From Nocardia niwae NBRC 108934 = DSM 45340 (GTDB taxonomy: Bacteria > Actinomycetota > Actinomycetes > Mycobacteriales > Mycobacteriaceae): a stretch of 64,000 nucleotides of DNA. The notes under the pieces were generated by a model. It was not told where the DNA came from. It saw nothing but the letters and a program-made list of their open reading frames with translations, and made no database searches. The stretch is from assembly GCF_001613465.1 (NCBI RefSeq), contig NZ_BDCK01000011.1, positions 109,673-173,672 of the forward strand. Reading direction: 5' to 3'. Numbering within the stretch: the stretch's first letter is position 1; each line of letters opens with the position of its first letter. The position numbers and the translations under genes are program-made. Shown piece by piece: positions 17,375-27,044 of the stretch.

Positions 17375-18712
17375 TCAGGGCAGTTGCCCTGCGTTGCCCG
17401 AGCCCGGCCGGTGCGGCGGCCAGCCGGTGTCGGCGATCCGTCCGGTGTGCACGAATTCGCCCCAGCGGCTGCGGGTTCGGCGGCCGAGCGCGTCGATCTC
17501 GCCCGCGGTGAGCGGCGCGAGCATGGGAGCGGCTTGCCAGGTGTCGCCGTCGGCGAATAGCAGCGGTAGTTCGATGCAGTGGCAGGCGCCGTACGGATTC
17601 GCCGGATGGAGTCGTCCCGCCCGGTAGCAGTACACGCGCGCGCCCGCGTCGGCCAATTCGTCCGCGAAACGGAACAATCCGTCCTCGAATGCCTTTCGGC
17701 TGATCAGCCGCTGGATCGCCACGTCGAGCCGGGCGCCGGTCACCGGCAGGCGCCGTAGTCTGCCGAAGACCGGATGCGGGCCGCCGTAGAACGCCCGGGC
17801 CTCCTCGGCCGCGCAGCCGAGCAGCACCGGCAGTTCGGCGGCCGTGTTCCGCACCGTTTGCCGCCAAGCGCGCTCGCCGGGCAGTTCGCCCGCATCGGCC
17901 ACCGGCGAGAAGGGTGGTGCGGGGTTGAGCGCGGCGGGGCCCGCTATCCGGCGCGCCGTCCGTGCCTGCGCGGCGAGCAGGTCGGCCACCGGTGCGGAGC
18001 GCGGGTCGGCGCCGAGTTCGGCGAGGAACATCGCCCCCACTCGCTCGGCCCGCCGGTGACTCCTGAACCCGATACCGAAGGGCGCGCTCTGCACGATCGC
18101 CTGGGCGAACAGGGTTCTGGCTGCCGCGATGCCGAGCAGCGCGACGACCGACTGCGCGCCCGCGGACTGTCCGGCCAGGGTGACCCGCTCCGGATCACCG
18201 CCGAACTCGGCGATGTGCTCGCGCACCCAGCGCAGCGCCGCGATCTGGTCGTCCACACCGCGATTCCCGGCCGAGATGCCCGGTGCGCGGAGGTACCCCA
18301 GCACACCGAGCCGATAGCTGACCGTTACGACCACCATGCCGGTCTCCCGCACGAGCCGGTCCGCGTCGTACAGGTTCCATTGGCCGCTACCCGCGAGATA
18401 GGCGCCCCCGTGCAGCCAGACCAGCACCGGACAGCTCCCGGGTTCGGCGCCTGCGGGGGCCGTGACGGTGACCGCCAGGCAGTCCTCCGACTGCGGCAGA
18501 CTCTCCGCACGGCCCATCACACCTTCGAGTCGTCCCGGCAACTGCGGTGCGACGGCATACCGGCGCGCCGCGTCGAACACCTCCTCCGGTGGCTCGACCG
18601 GTCGCGGCGCGCCGAACCGTTCGGCCCGGGCGTACGGGATTCCGCGGAACACCGCGACTCCGGCGCGGACCTCGCCTCGCCAGCGCCCGGAGGCCGCCAT
18701 GACATGGTGCAT
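17375..18712 (-). CDS. Type B carboxylesterase/lipase
   Basis: A 445-residue carboxylesterase. The oxyanion motif HGGAY is at 101-105 and the nucleophile is Ser183 in AGQSAGAQS; FRGIPYA and SEDCLAVTV are family signatures, and the histidine is in the C-terminal ANPYGACHCIELPLLF segment. Start is ATG 18712 (or 18700). It diverges from the TetR gene at 18808 and carries a perfect 24-bp palindrome just upstream, so it is the likely target of that regulator. Confidence 0.9.
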   Translation of the reverse strand: MHHVMAASGRWRGEVRAGVAVFRGIPYARAERFGAPRPVEPPEEVFDAARRYAVAPQLPGRLEGVMGRAESLPQSEDCLAVTVTAPAGAEPGSCPVLVWLHGGAYLAGSGQWNLYDADRLVRETGMVVVTVSYRLGVLGYLRAPGISAGNRGVDDQIAALRWVREHIAEFGGDPERVTLAGQSAGAQSVVALLGIAAARTLFAQAIVQSAPFGIGFRSHRRAERVGAMFLAELGADPRSAPVADLLAAQARTARRIAGPAALNPAPPFSPVADAGELPGERAWRQTVRNTAAELPVLLGCAAEEARAFYGGPHPVFGRLRRLPVTGARLDVAIQRLISRKAFEDGLFRFADELADAGARVYCYRAGRLHPANPYGACHCIELPLLFADGDTWQAAPMLAPLTAGEIDALGRRTRSRWGEFVHTGRIADTGWPPHRPGSGNAGQLP

Positions 18713-18726
18713 GCCATTCTCACTTC

Positions 18727-18796
18727 CTATCGCAAGTCGACTTGCGATAGCTCTCTACGCTAAGACCGCCCCCGGTGCAACGCAAGGAGACTTGCG
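18727..18796. promoter_or_regulatory. Twin TetR operators between esterase and regulator
   Basis: A perfect 24-bp palindrome occupies 18727-18750 with core CGCAAG-TCGA-CTTGCG. A second site with the same arms, CGCAAG-GAGA-CTTGCG, lies at 18781-18796, just before the tetR start. Two matching sites, one per divergent gene, predict that the TetR protein represses the esterase and itself. Confidence 0.8.
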
Positions 18797-18807
18797 ATAA
18801 TCACCGC

Positions 18808-19452
18808 ATGACTGACTCGCCCGGACAGATCCGCGGCGCGCGTCTGCGCAAAGCCGTCCTCGACGCGACGCTGGCCCGCATCGAGTCGTGCGGCATCGGC
18901 GCCGTGCGGATCGCCGACGTCGCCGCGGACGCGGGCGTCCACGAGACCTCGATCTATCGACGGTGGAAAACGCTGCCTCGGCTGCTTCTGGAGGCTCTGC
19001 TGACCCGCGTGGCCGAAGAGATCCCACTGCCGGACACCGGGACGTTGCGCGGCGATCTGGAGCGGTTCATGGCCGATCTCATCCGTTTCGCGCAGACGCC
19101 GACGGGCCGGGCCTTGATCCGCGGCAGCGTGATCACCGAGGCCGATCCCGAAGTGGAGGGTTTCCGGCGCGAATTCTGGGTGCGGCGGCTATCGGCCTCG
19201 GAAGAGATCGTCCGGCGGGCCATCGCCCGCGGCGACGTGGCCGCGACGGTGGACCCCCGGTTGACCGTGCTGACCCTCGGCGGCCTGGTCCATCTGCACG
19301 TCACGCAACTGGGCGGCGAGCTGCCGCCCGGACTGGCCCGCGACGCCGTCGATCTGATCCTCACCGGAATCACCCGCGCCGAACCCGCCGCCGGGTCGGA
19401 CTCCGCCGGTATCACCGGTAGCGGGACGAATGTTACGGAATCTCTCAGGTAG
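18808..19452 (+). CDS. TetR family regulator of the divergent esterase
   Basis: A 214-residue TetR repressor with helix-turn-helix RLRKAVLDATLARIESCGIGAVRIADVAADAGVHETSIYRRWKTLPRLLLEAL and a TetR_C-like ligand domain (LGGLVHLHVTQLGGELP). ATG 18808 is chosen over the longer frame because it starts just before the conserved domain and leaves operator 18781-18796 in the leader. Divergent from the carboxylesterase with shared operators; the inducer is probably an ester or its product, which is inference. Confidence 0.88.
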   Translation: MTDSPGQIRGARLRKAVLDATLARIESCGIGAVRIADVAADAGVHETSIYRRWKTLPRLLLEALLTRVAEEIPLPDTGTLRGDLERFMADLIRFAQTPTGRALIRGSVITEADPEVEGFRREFWVRRLSASEEIVRRAIARGDVAATVDPRLTVLTLGGLVHLHVTQLGGELPPGLARDAVDLILTGITRAEPAAGSDSAGITGSGTNVTESLR

Positions 19453-19560
19453 GCCGACCATGATGGCCGCAGTGGGCCGATCACCCGGCAAGGTGGTCGG
19501 CGGATCTACGATCGTGGCGGCAGGAACCGTCCGGCGAGCGAAAGGCGTGGTGAGCGCACG

Positions 19561-20340
19561 GTGAGCAAAAACCAGGGTGGGAAGTCGAACCCGCTGCTGG
19601 CGGCGGAACGCGCCGACCGCAACCGCAAGATCTTGATCCAGGTGGCCGTCGCCGCCGTGCTCGTCGCGCTGATCGCGGCGATCGGCATCGGCATCGCGGT
19701 GAAGAAGGCCCGCAAGGACGATCCCGGTCCCACCCCGTCCATCGCGGCCACCGGCACCGCGAACGCGGGCACCGTGCCCGGCTCGCTCACCGACAACGGC
19801 GCCGTCCGGATCGGCAAGCCGGACGCGAAGGTCACCGTGCGCGTCGTCGCCGACCTGCAGTGCCCCGCCTGCAAAGCGTTCGAGGCGGCCAACGGACAGG
19901 TGCTCGAGGACGCGGTCACCAACGGCACCGCGGTCGTCGAGTACAACATCATCGCCTTCCTGGACAAGGCCTCCACCACGCGGTACTCCTCGCGCGCGGC
20001 CAACGCCGCCTACTGCGTCGCCGAGGCCGACCCGTCGAAGTACCAGACGTGGCTGAAGACGATGTTCGCGCAGCAGCCGCCGGAGGGCGGCGCGGGTCTG
20101 TCCGACGACCAGTTGGTGCAGATCGCCAAGAGCGCCGGCTACACCGACGACGCGGTCGCCCAGTGCATCACCGACCACAAGTACGACAAGTACGTCCAAG
20201 CCCGCACCAAGGAAGTGCTGGAAAGCGGCATCCAGTCGACTCCCTCGGTGTTCGTCGACGGCAAGAAGGTCGAGTCCAGCCAGGAGATCTTCGGCACCGG
20301 TGGCCTCGCACCCGCGATCAACGCCGCCGCGGGCCGATGA
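19561..20340 (+). CDS. DsbA-like membrane-anchored thiol-disulfide oxidoreductase
   Basis: A 259-residue protein with one N-terminal membrane anchor (about 24-46) and an extracytoplasmic thioredoxin-fold DsbA domain. The active site is C101-P-A-C104, and the cis-proline loop is QSTPSVFVDG. It introduces disulfides in exported proteins and is re-oxidised by the VKOR encoded next, whose start overlaps its stop (ATGA). Same pair as Rv2969c-Rv2968c in M. tuberculosis. The start is a GTG. Confidence 0.93.
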   Translation: MSKNQGGKSNPLLAAERADRNRKILIQVAVAAVLVALIAAIGIGIAVKKARKDDPGPTPSIAATGTANAGTVPGSLTDNGAVRIGKPDAKVTVRVVADLQCPACKAFEAANGQVLEDAVTNGTAVVEYNIIAFLDKASTTRYSSRAANAAYCVAEADPSKYQTWLKTMFAQQPPEGGAGLSDDQLVQIAKSAGYTDDAVAQCITDHKYDKYVQARTKEVLESGIQSTPSVFVDGKKVESSQEIFGTGGLAPAINAAAGR

Positions 20341-20903
20341 TCACCGCGGGACCCCGGGCCGCCTGGGTCCTGCTGATCGGCGGGTTGGCCGGTTGGCTGG
20401 CCGCGGTGGCGCTGACCGTGGAACGGTTCAAGCTGTTCACCGATCCCGGCTACACGCCGTCGTGCAGCATCAACCCGATTCTGTCCTGCGGGTCGGTGAT
20501 GGTGACCGATCAGGCCGCGGTCTTCGGATTCCCGAATCCGCTGATCGGCGTCGTCGGGTTCTCGGTCGTCGTGACGCTCGGCGTGCTGTCGGTGGCGGGG
20601 GTCGGTTTCCCGCGCTGGGTCTGGGGGGGACTGTGGCTGGGCACCCTGCTCGGCGTCGTCTTCATCGGCTGGCTGATCTTCCAGAGCCTGTACCGGATCA
20701 ACGCGCTGTGCCCGTACTGCATGGTGGTCTGGGCGATCATCACGCCGCTGCTCGCGGTGAGCACCGACCAGCTGTGGGGGCGCTCCGGAGGTCCGCTCGG
20801 CGTGCTCGCCGAGTGGCGGTGGACGATCGTCGCGCTGTTCTACGCCGTCGTGCTGCTGCTGGTCTTCCTGCGCTTCCAGGACTACTGGCTGTCGCTGGTC
20901 TGA
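20337..20903 (+). CDS. Vitamin K epoxide reductase family protein (VKOR)
   Basis: A 188-residue membrane protein with four or five helices. It carries the loop cysteines C43 and C51 (SCSINPILSC) and the active-site pair C125-PY-C128. In actinobacteria VKOR takes the place of DsbB, passing electrons from DsbA to menaquinone. It is translationally coupled to the DsbA-like gene and ends 6 bases from the convergent protease gene, with no room for a separate terminator. Confidence 0.93.
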   Translation: MITAGPRAAWVLLIGGLAGWLAAVALTVERFKLFTDPGYTPSCSINPILSCGSVMVTDQAAVFGFPNPLIGVVGFSVVVTLGVLSVAGVGFPRWVWGGLWLGTLLGVVFIGWLIFQSLYRINALCPYCMVVWAIITPLLAVSTDQLWGRSGGPLGVLAEWRWTIVALFYAVVLLLVFLRFQDYWLSLV

Positions 20904-20909
20904 TCCGGA

Positions 20910-22031
20910 TCAGTTCGGCGGGCCCGCGACCAGCGCCACGGGCACTGTGCGCGCGCCGCCCGCGCCGGTGATGCCCAACCGGACGGTGTCGTTGGGTTTG
21001 CGCGTATTCAGGGCGGCGCGCAGAGCCTGGGCGCTGCTGACGGTGCGGTCGTCGATGGAGGTGATCACGTCCCCGGCGGCCAGACCGGCGGCGTAGGCGG
21101 GCATGCCGTAGATCGCCACATCCACGCGGGCGCCCGTCCCGGAAGGCAGCGCGTTCGAGATGAGCACACCGAGTGTGGCCGTGGGGCCGATGTGCACGGT
21201 CTCGGTAGGAGTGCCCGAGCGGATCTGCTGCACCACCCGCATCGCGGCGTCGATCGGCACCGCGTAGCCGTTCGCCGGATGGTCGGCCGGGCGCGCCCCG
21301 TCGCCCGAGGCCGCGGCGATGACGCCGACCACAGAGGCGTTCCGATCGGCCAGGGCTCCGCCGGACTGCCCCGGGGTGACCGGCGCCGCGACCTCCAGCA
21401 TCCCGCTGAGCGCCTTGCGTGACAGATCGGCGGCGTTGATCGCGACAATCGCGCTGTCCAAGTCGGTGAGGGGGCCGTGCACCGCGGTCGGCGTTCCGCC
21501 GGTCCCGCCCGCGTTGCCGATCGCCACGACCTCCTCACGCAGCCGCAATCCGGCCGAACTGCCGATATTCGCGGTCGGCAGCCCGGTGGCGGCGGCCAGG
21601 TCGAGCAGCGCGATATCGGCTTCGGCGTCGTAACCGAGCACCACCGCGTCGTAGACCTTGCCGTTGCCGACGTCGGTGACCGTCACGGTGTCCGCGCCCT
21701 TGACCACGTGATGGCTGGTCAGGACCTCCCCGTCGGCGGTCAGGACGATGCCAGACCCCGCCGCGCCGGGCCCGGACCGCTCGGCCGAGGCGTTGATGTT
21801 GACCAGCGCGGGCCGCACCGCCGCGGTGACGATTCCTGGGTCGAGCGGCGCGGGCGGAGCGAACGCGACCGAGGCAGCGGTCCCGGCGGGGTCGCGCCCA
21901 CGGTCCGGCAGATCGCCGCGATAGCCGAGAAAAGCCGCGACCGCGAGCATGAGGGCGACGACCGACACGAACACCCGGCCACCGCCCGGCGTGCGCCGCG
22001 CCCCGGTCCATTGCTGCCGTTCTTCGTCCAT
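20910..22031 (-). CDS. Membrane-anchored HtrA/PepA-like serine protease with PDZ domain
   Basis: A 373-residue trypsin-like protease. One transmembrane helix (about 19-36) is followed by a linker, then the chymotrypsin fold with H108 (TSHHVV), D139 ([10 protein letters not shown]) and S223 (PGQSGGAL), and a C-terminal PDZ domain ([22 protein letters not shown]). It would act outside the membrane in protein quality control. The oxyanion-loop sequence is intact, so it should be active. Confidence 0.9.
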   Translation of the reverse strand: MDEERQQWTGARRTPGGGRVFVSVVALMLAVAAFLGYRGDLPDRGRDPAGTAASVAFAPPAPLDPGIVTAAVRPALVNINASAERSGPGAAGSGIVLTADGEVLTSHHVVKGADTVTVTDVGNGKVYDAVVLGYDAEADIALLDLAAATGLPTANIGSSAGLRLREEVVAIGNAGGTGGTPTAVHGPLTDLDSAIVAINAADLSRKALSGMLEVAAPVTPGQSGGALADRNASVVGVIAAASGDGARPADHPANGYAVPIDAAMRVVQQIRSGTPTETVHIGPTATLGVLISNALPSGTGARVDVAIYGMPAYAAGLAAGDVITSIDDRTVSSAQALRAALNTRKPNDTVRLGITGAGGARTVPVALVAGPPN

Positions 22032-22191
22032 GGCTCTCCCGCCTCGGCCGAACCGCTCACCGATTCCATTGTCGCCGGAGAACGCCGCCGAAGATCATCG
22101 AACGCCGGACCGCGCTGAAAAAGGGCCCGTGAGCGTGCCTTTCTCGTGTCACAGTTGGCAACCGCACCCATGCGGCGGTAGGCATGTCTTC

Positions 22192-23244
22192 ATGCACACA
22201 GCCGCCGCCTACGCCCTGCCCGCACCCGATGGCTCGTTCGAGAAGGTGACGATCCAACGCAGGGAGCTGGGTCCGCACGATGTGCTGATCGACATCAAGT
22301 TCGCGGGCATCTGCCACTCCGACATCCACACCGCGCGCGACGAGTGGGGTGGCAGCCGCTACCCCTGCGTGCCCGGGCACGAGATCGCGGGCGTGGTCGC
22401 CGCCGTCGGCTCCGCGGTCACCCGGCATCGGGTCGGCGACCGCGTCGGCGTCGGATGCATGGTCGATTCCTGCGGCGTCTGCGCGCCGTGCCTGGCCGAC
22501 GAGGAACAGTACTGCACCGCGGGCGCGACCATGACCTACGACAGCGTGGTCGACCCCGCGGTGCAGCCCGGTGGCCATACGCTCGGCGGTTACTCGACGC
22601 GGATCGTGGTGACCGAGAACTTCGTCGTCGCCATCCCCGAGGGGATCGGCCTGGATGTCGCGGCGCCGCTGCTGTGCGCGGGCGTCACGCTGTACTCGCC
22701 GCTGCGGCACTGGGGGGCCGGACCGGGCAAGAAGGTCGCGATCATCGGTATGGGCGGCCTCGGCCATGTCGGGGTGAAGCTCGCGGCCGCCATGGGCGCC
22801 GAGGTCACCGTGCTGAGCCACTCGCTGAGCAAGCAGGACGACGGCAAGCTCTTCGGGGCGAGCGCCTACTACGCGACCAGCGACAAGCAGACCTTCCGCG
22901 AGCTGCGCGGCCGGTTCGACCTCATTCTCAACACGGTGTCGGCGAACCTGCCGATGGACGACTATCTGCGTCTGCTGAACCTGGACGGCACGCTGGTGAT
23001 CCTGGGTCTTCCCGAGAACCCGATCAGCGTCAAGCCGTTCAACCTCGCCAAATACCGCCGTTCGCTGGCGGGCTCGATGATCGGTGGCATCGCGCAGACC
23101 CAGGAGATGCTGAACTTCTGCGCCGAGCACGGCATCGGCGCCGAGATCGAGCTGATCGCCGCCGACGAGATCGACGGCGCCTACGACCGAGTGGTGGCCA
23201 GCGACGTGCGCTACCGGTTCGTCATCGACGTCTCGACCATGTGA
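22192..23244 (+). CDS. Zinc-dependent NAD(P) alcohol dehydrogenase (AdhC/YahK-like)
   Basis: A 350-residue medium-chain dehydrogenase. Catalytic zinc ligands are in AGICHSD, PGHEIAG and near LLCAG; the structural zinc cysteines are [15 protein letters not shown]; the Rossmann loop is [15 protein letters not shown]. The sequence resembles cinnamyl-alcohol-type, NADP-dependent aldehyde reductases such as mycobacterial AdhC. Start ATG 22192; the frame is open far upstream but without a better start. Confidence 0.92.
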   Translation: MHTAAAYALPAPDGSFEKVTIQRRELGPHDVLIDIKFAGICHSDIHTARDEWGGSRYPCVPGHEIAGVVAAVGSAVTRHRVGDRVGVGCMVDSCGVCAPCLADEEQYCTAGATMTYDSVVDPAVQPGGHTLGGYSTRIVVTENFVVAIPEGIGLDVAAPLLCAGVTLYSPLRHWGAGPGKKVAIIGMGGLGHVGVKLAAAMGAEVTVLSHSLSKQDDGKLFGASAYYATSDKQTFRELRGRFDLILNTVSANLPMDDYLRLLNLDGTLVILGLPENPISVKPFNLAKYRRSLAGSMIGGIAQTQEMLNFCAEHGIGAEIELIAADEIDGAYDRVVASDVRYRFVIDVSTM

Positions 23245-23316
23245 GCCTGCTCGCCGCACCGGCGCGGCCCGCGATGTCCGGCCGCGAACCGGCCGCGGCG
23301 TGGGTACCTTGGCGGT

Positions 23317-24507
23317 GTGCCTGTGCAGGACGAGGACCAGACGCCACCCGCCGACGGCGCCCGTGACATGCCGCCGTGGTTGCCGCGTGCGTTCCTGCTG
23401 GCCGCGGCGACGATCACCGGATTGCTGGCGGCGTTCTGGGTGCTCGAGCGGTTGCAGGGCCTGCTGACGGTTCTGCTGGTCTCGCTGTTCCTCGCCTTCG
23501 CGATCGAGCCCGCGGTGAACTGGCTGGCGCGGCGCGGCATGCGGCGCGGACCCGCGACCGGATTGGTGTTCCTCGGCCTGACGGCCCTCGTCGTCGCCTT
23601 CCTCTGGACGCTGGGCGCGCTGCTGGTCGAGCAGGTCACCACCTTGGTGAAGCACGCCCCCGACTACGCCGACCGGGGCGTGGAGTGGATCAACCACACC
23701 TTTCACCAGGATCTGTCCAGTACGGACATCCAGAAGTACGCGACCGACTGGAGTTCGACCCTCGAGGGCTATCTCACCGGATTGGCGGGCAACGTCTGGG
23801 GCATCGGCACGGCCGCGCTCGGCGCGCTCTTCCAGGGTCTGGGCATCCTGCTGTTCACCTACTACTTCGCCGCCGACGGCCCCCGGATCCGCACCGCCGT
23901 CTGCTCGCTCCTGCCGCCGCGCCGCCAGCGGCATGTGTTGCGCGCCTGGGATATCGCGGTGGAGAAGACCGGCGGCTACATCTTCTCGCGGGGCCTGCTC
24001 GCGCTGATCTCGACCCTGGCGCACTACGTGATGCTGCGGATACTGGACGTGCCGTCCGCGTTCGCCCTGGCGCTGTGGGTCGGGGTGGTCTCCCAGTTCA
24101 TTCCCACGGTCGGCACCTATCTCGCCGGTGCGCTGCCGGTGATCGTCGGTCTGGTGCACGGCCCGAGCACCGCACTGTGGATTCTCGGCTTCATCGTGCT
24201 CTACCAGCAGTTCGAGAACTACGTGCTGCAACCGCGCATCACCGCGACCACCTTGGACATGCACGCGGCCGTCGCTTTCGGTGCGGTGCTGGCGGGCGCG
24301 GCGCTGCTCGGCGCGACCGGCGCGCTGCTCGCCATCCCGGTCACCGCGACGGTGCAGGCCTTCGCGGGCGCCTACATCCGCCGCTACGACGTCGAGGCCG
24401 ACGTGGAGGCGGATATCGAGCGCACCGGCCCGACCAAGCGGCGCCGGAAGCTCGCCCGGCAGTTGACTCTTCGGCTGGCAGGTCGTCACAAGCCGCCCGC
24501 GGAGTGA
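23317..24507 (+). CDS. AI-2E family transporter / permease
   Basis: A 396-residue polytopic membrane protein of the AI-2E (PerM) family: paired N-terminal helices (LLTVLLVSLFLAFAIEPAVNWLARRG), a soluble helical insert about 120-160, and the conserved C-terminal helices ALALWVGVVSQFIPTVGTYLAGALPVIVGL and QQFENYVLQPRI. Despite the family name, most members do not carry AI-2; some are ion-coupled exporters. The C-terminal basic tail is cytoplasmic. GTG start. Confidence 0.9.
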   Translation: MPVQDEDQTPPADGARDMPPWLPRAFLLAAATITGLLAAFWVLERLQGLLTVLLVSLFLAFAIEPAVNWLARRGMRRGPATGLVFLGLTALVVAFLWTLGALLVEQVTTLVKHAPDYADRGVEWINHTFHQDLSSTDIQKYATDWSSTLEGYLTGLAGNVWGIGTAALGALFQGLGILLFTYYFAADGPRIRTAVCSLLPPRRQRHVLRAWDIAVEKTGGYIFSRGLLALISTLAHYVMLRILDVPSAFALALWVGVVSQFIPTVGTYLAGALPVIVGLVHGPSTALWILGFIVLYQQFENYVLQPRITATTLDMHAAVAFGAVLAGAALLGATGALLAIPVTATVQAFAGAYIRRYDVEADVEADIERTGPTKRRRKLARQLTLRLAGRHKPPAE

Positions 24508-24627
24508 AGGCGGATCCGGCCGCCGCTCGGATCTTCTCGGTGCGGAAGTCCTACGGGTAGCCAGGGATCGCGCGCCGATGTAGAACTTCTCGGAAACGAT
24601 TCGCACCGACTCGGTGCCGAAGGCTGG

Positions 24628-25962
24628 ATGGGAACAATGCTGAAGCGGCCGCCGGACCTGGCCTTCGATCTCGGCAAGATGCACCGCAGGCGCAACGATG
24701 TGGCGGCGGCGCGGGAGGCGTTCCAGATCGCCATTGCCTCCGGCCATCCGAACTGGGCGCCGCTGGCCGCCGCCGAGCTGGGCGGACTGCTCAGCGCGAC
24801 GGGCGACAAGCCCGCCGCGGAAGGCGCCTACCACGTCGCAGTCGACTCCGGCCACGAAGACGCGGCGCCGCGCGCGGCCTACAACCTCGGCCTGCTGCTT
24901 GCCGAACGCGGCGACACCGCGGCGGCCGAAGCGATGTACGAGCGCGCCGCCGCGTCCGGTCATCTCGACGCCGCCCCGCGAGCCTGGATCAATCTGGGTT
25001 ATTCCCGCGCCAAGCGCGGGGACTCGGCCGCAGCGCGCACGGCTTACCAGCACGCGATCGACGCGGGTCCCGGCGACATCGCCCGGCTCGCGCTGTCGAA
25101 CCTGGCCTACCTCCTGCGCACCGAGGACGACCTGGACGGCGTGAAAGCCGCCTACCGCACGGTCATCGACGGCTGGCCCGCCGATCAGGCGCGCATCGTC
25201 GCGGGAGACCTGGTTCAGCATCTCGGCGAGGCAGGCGATCTGGTGGGGGCCAGAGAGGTCAGCCGGTCGCTGGCCGAATCGGACGATCCCGCTGTCGCCG
25301 CGCGAGCGAGCTTCGACATCGGTGTGTTCAGCGAGCAGCTCGGCGAGCCGGACGTGGCGCTGGCGGCCTTCCAGCGCGCACTCGATTCGACGGATGCCGA
25401 AGCTCGCGTCCGGGCCGCGGCCGCGCTCGCGCCGATCTATCACGAACGCGCCGCGACCGTGCTGCGCGAGACGGACTGGGCGGGGCTCGCGCACGCCCAG
25501 GGTCCCTCGGATGACGCTCCGGCCATGCTCGCCGACCTGATCGGCGCGACGGTCGAAGACCAGGTGCGCGGCATCGTCTTCCTCTTCTCCGCCGTCCTGC
25601 ACCAGGGATCGATCTACTCCGTCACCGCGCCCGCCGCCGAGGTCGTGCTCGGCGCCCTGCTGCACGAGCGCACCGACGTGACCTATGCCCGCGCCTGGGT
25701 GCGTGAGCCGCAACCGCTGCGCTTGGAGCTGCTCAACTGGCTGCACGAGGTGATCGCCACCGCCGCATGGCAATCCGCCGCCGAGGACGACGCCGAGCTC
25801 ACCGCGGCCGACCGCGCCGCCGCCGCGGCCTGCTTGGCGCTGCTGCCACGCGTGCGTGCCGCGACATCGGCCGCGCTGGCCATGGCCGAGGCCGGCGCGG
25901 TGGCCGATGCCGCCACCGAGGTGCTCGCGACGCTCAGCGCGCTGGCCGCCGTCAGCGGGTGA
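24628..25962 (+). CDS. Tetratricopeptide (Sel1-like) repeat protein
   Basis: A 444-residue protein. Residues about 8-270 hold seven or so degenerate 34-37-residue TPR units with the recurring pattern A..AAYE.AI.SGH..AAPRAA.NLG.LLA..GD, so it is a helical solenoid for protein binding. The C-terminal 170 residues are alanine-rich and helical without repeats. No signal peptide. Neighbours do not tell its partner. It overlaps the end of the convergent TetR gene by 11 bases. Confidence 0.85.
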   Translation: MGTMLKRPPDLAFDLGKMHRRRNDVAAAREAFQIAIASGHPNWAPLAAAELGGLLSATGDKPAAEGAYHVAVDSGHEDAAPRAAYNLGLLLAERGDTAAAEAMYERAAASGHLDAAPRAWINLGYSRAKRGDSAAARTAYQHAIDAGPGDIARLALSNLAYLLRTEDDLDGVKAAYRTVIDGWPADQARIVAGDLVQHLGEAGDLVGAREVSRSLAESDDPAVAARASFDIGVFSEQLGEPDVALAAFQRALDSTDAEARVRAAAALAPIYHERAATVLRETDWAGLAHAQGPSDDAPAMLADLIGATVEDQVRGIVFLFSAVLHQGSIYSVTAPAAEVVLGALLHERTDVTYARAWVREPQPLRLELLNWLHEVIATAAWQSAAEDDAELTAADRAAAAACLALLPRVRAATSAALAMAEAGAVADAATEVLATLSALAAVSG

Positions 25963-26518
25963 TCGCCCTGAGCACCGCCGCGACCGACTGATCGGCGAGT
26001 TCGTCGGTCAGTGGCAGGTGTCCGAACAATGCCCGGTAGTAGATCGGCGCGGCCACCGCGTCCAGGACGAAATCCGGATCGATGCCCGGGTCCACTTCGC
26101 CGCGGGCGATCGCCGAACGCAACGCCGTCGCCGTGGTGCGCCGCCGCGGTTCGAAGACGGCGGTCAGGAAGTGGGCCCGCAACTGCTCGTCCCAGGCCAG
26201 GTCGGCGACCAGCGCGGGCAGCACCCGGTGCAGCGACGTATCGCGCAGTGCCGCGACCAGATCCCGCATGGCGCGGGTGAGATCGGCGCGCAGGTCGCCG
26301 GTGTCCGGGGTCGGTCGCAGGCCGAGCAGCCCGGCGACGACGTCGACCACGAGGTGCCGCTTCGACGGCCATCTGCGGTATATCGCGGGACGGTGCAGGC
26401 CGGCCCGGGCAGCGACCTGGCCGATGGACAGGTCCGCGTATCCCACCTCGTCGAGCAGTTCCCGCGCGGCGGCGAGCACCGCGGCGTCGATGCGATCGTC
26501 GCGGGTTCGTCCCGCCAT
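25952..26518 (-). CDS. TetR family regulator coupled to VOC gene
   Basis: A 188-residue TetR repressor: HTH AAARELLDEVGYADLSIGQVAARAGLHRPAIYRRWPSKRHLVVDVV, then a TetR_C_11-like domain with a DPDFVLDAVAAPIYYRALFG segment. Its start overlaps the VOC gene stop by one base (TGATG), making a two-gene operon. The operator at 26951-26966, directly upstream of the VOC start, is its likely binding site, giving autoregulation. Confidence 0.88.
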   Translation of the reverse strand: MAGRTRDDRIDAAVLAAARELLDEVGYADLSIGQVAARAGLHRPAIYRRWPSKRHLVVDVVAGLLGLRPTPDTGDLRADLTRAMRDLVAALRDTSLHRVLPALVADLAWDEQLRAHFLTAVFEPRRRTTATALRSAIARGEVDPGIDPDFVLDAVAAPIYYRALFGHLPLTDELADQSVAAVLRAITR

Positions 26519-26940
26519 CAGAAGACCGGCCGCGGCATCAGCACGACGCGCCAGTCGTCCGGATCCGGAAAGGTCAAGCCGCCGTGGGCCGCCCAGAACG
26601 GATTCTCGGCGGGCACCGGTTCGACGCCGAACTCACCGAGCCGCCGCGCCACGTCGTACATGTGCGACTCGCCCGCGAAATAGAGCACCAGCAGATTCTC
26701 CCGGCTCGGCGCATCACCGGGGCTGCCGTCCACGTGCGTGGTGAATTCCAAATGGTATGCGGCCCCGGGCAAACCGAGCATCACCCCGTCGTAACCCGCG
26801 TGGTTCCGGAATCGGGAGAGCTCGCGCAGGCCGAGCCCTTCGACATAGAACCGCACCACCTCGTCGAGCCGGTCGGTCGGGCGAGCGATCCGGACCTGCG
26901 CGACGCGCAGTGCGGCCGGCCAGTCGTTGTCGGTGTCCAT
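26518..26940 (-). CDS. VOC family (glyoxalase-like) protein
   Basis: A 140-residue single glyoxalase/bleomycin-resistance fold unit pair: RIARPTDRLDEVVRFYVEGLGLREL forms the first beta-alpha-beta module, and YHLEFTTHVDG, ENLLVLYFAG and FPDPDDWRVVLMPRP the rest. Putative metal ligands are H/E in YHLEFTTH and the aspartates of PDPDDW. Likely a dioxygenase- or glyoxalase-like enzyme; substrate unknown. Operon with and probable target of the TetR gene. Confidence 0.85.
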   Translation of the reverse strand: MDTDNDWPAALRVAQVRIARPTDRLDEVVRFYVEGLGLRELSRFRNHAGYDGVMLGLPGAAYHLEFTTHVDGSPGDAPSRENLLVLYFAGESHMYDVARRLGEFGVEPVPAENPFWAAHGGLTFPDPDDWRVVLMPRPVF

Positions 26941-26950
26941 TGCAAAACAA

Positions 26951-26966
26951 TACAGTACGAACTGTA
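26951..26966. promoter_or_regulatory. TetR-type operator upstream of the VOC-tetR operon
   Basis: TACAGT-ACGA-ACTGTA, a perfect 6-bp inverted repeat with 4-base spacer, 10 bases upstream of the VOC start codon. Position and symmetry fit the operator of the TetR protein encoded in the same operon. Confidence 0.65.
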
Positions 26967-26982
26967 CCGAAATGTCGGCCCG

Positions 26983-27036
26983 CGAACGCCGAGGGCCGCC
27001 TCCGTTCGATCGAACGAAGACGGCCCTGCGCGTTCG
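26983..27036 (-). terminator. Long hairpin after the MetE-like gene
   Basis: Nested inverted repeats begin 8 bases after the stop: CGAACGC / GCGTTCG (26983-26989, 27030-27036), GGGCCG / CGGCCC (26993-26998, 27021-27026), and an inner 14-bp palindrome at 27003-27016. No U-tract. It separates the MetE-like gene from the VOC operon. Confidence 0.75.
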
Positions 27037-27044
27037 GCTTCAAT

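Noticed and set aside
22057..25773. A 1238-codon open frame on the minus strand
   Set aside because: It lies opposite three well-supported plus-strand genes (dehydrogenase, AI-2E transporter, TPR protein). Its product is a His/Arg/Gly/Gln-rich string without domains, as expected from the antisense of GC-rich codons.
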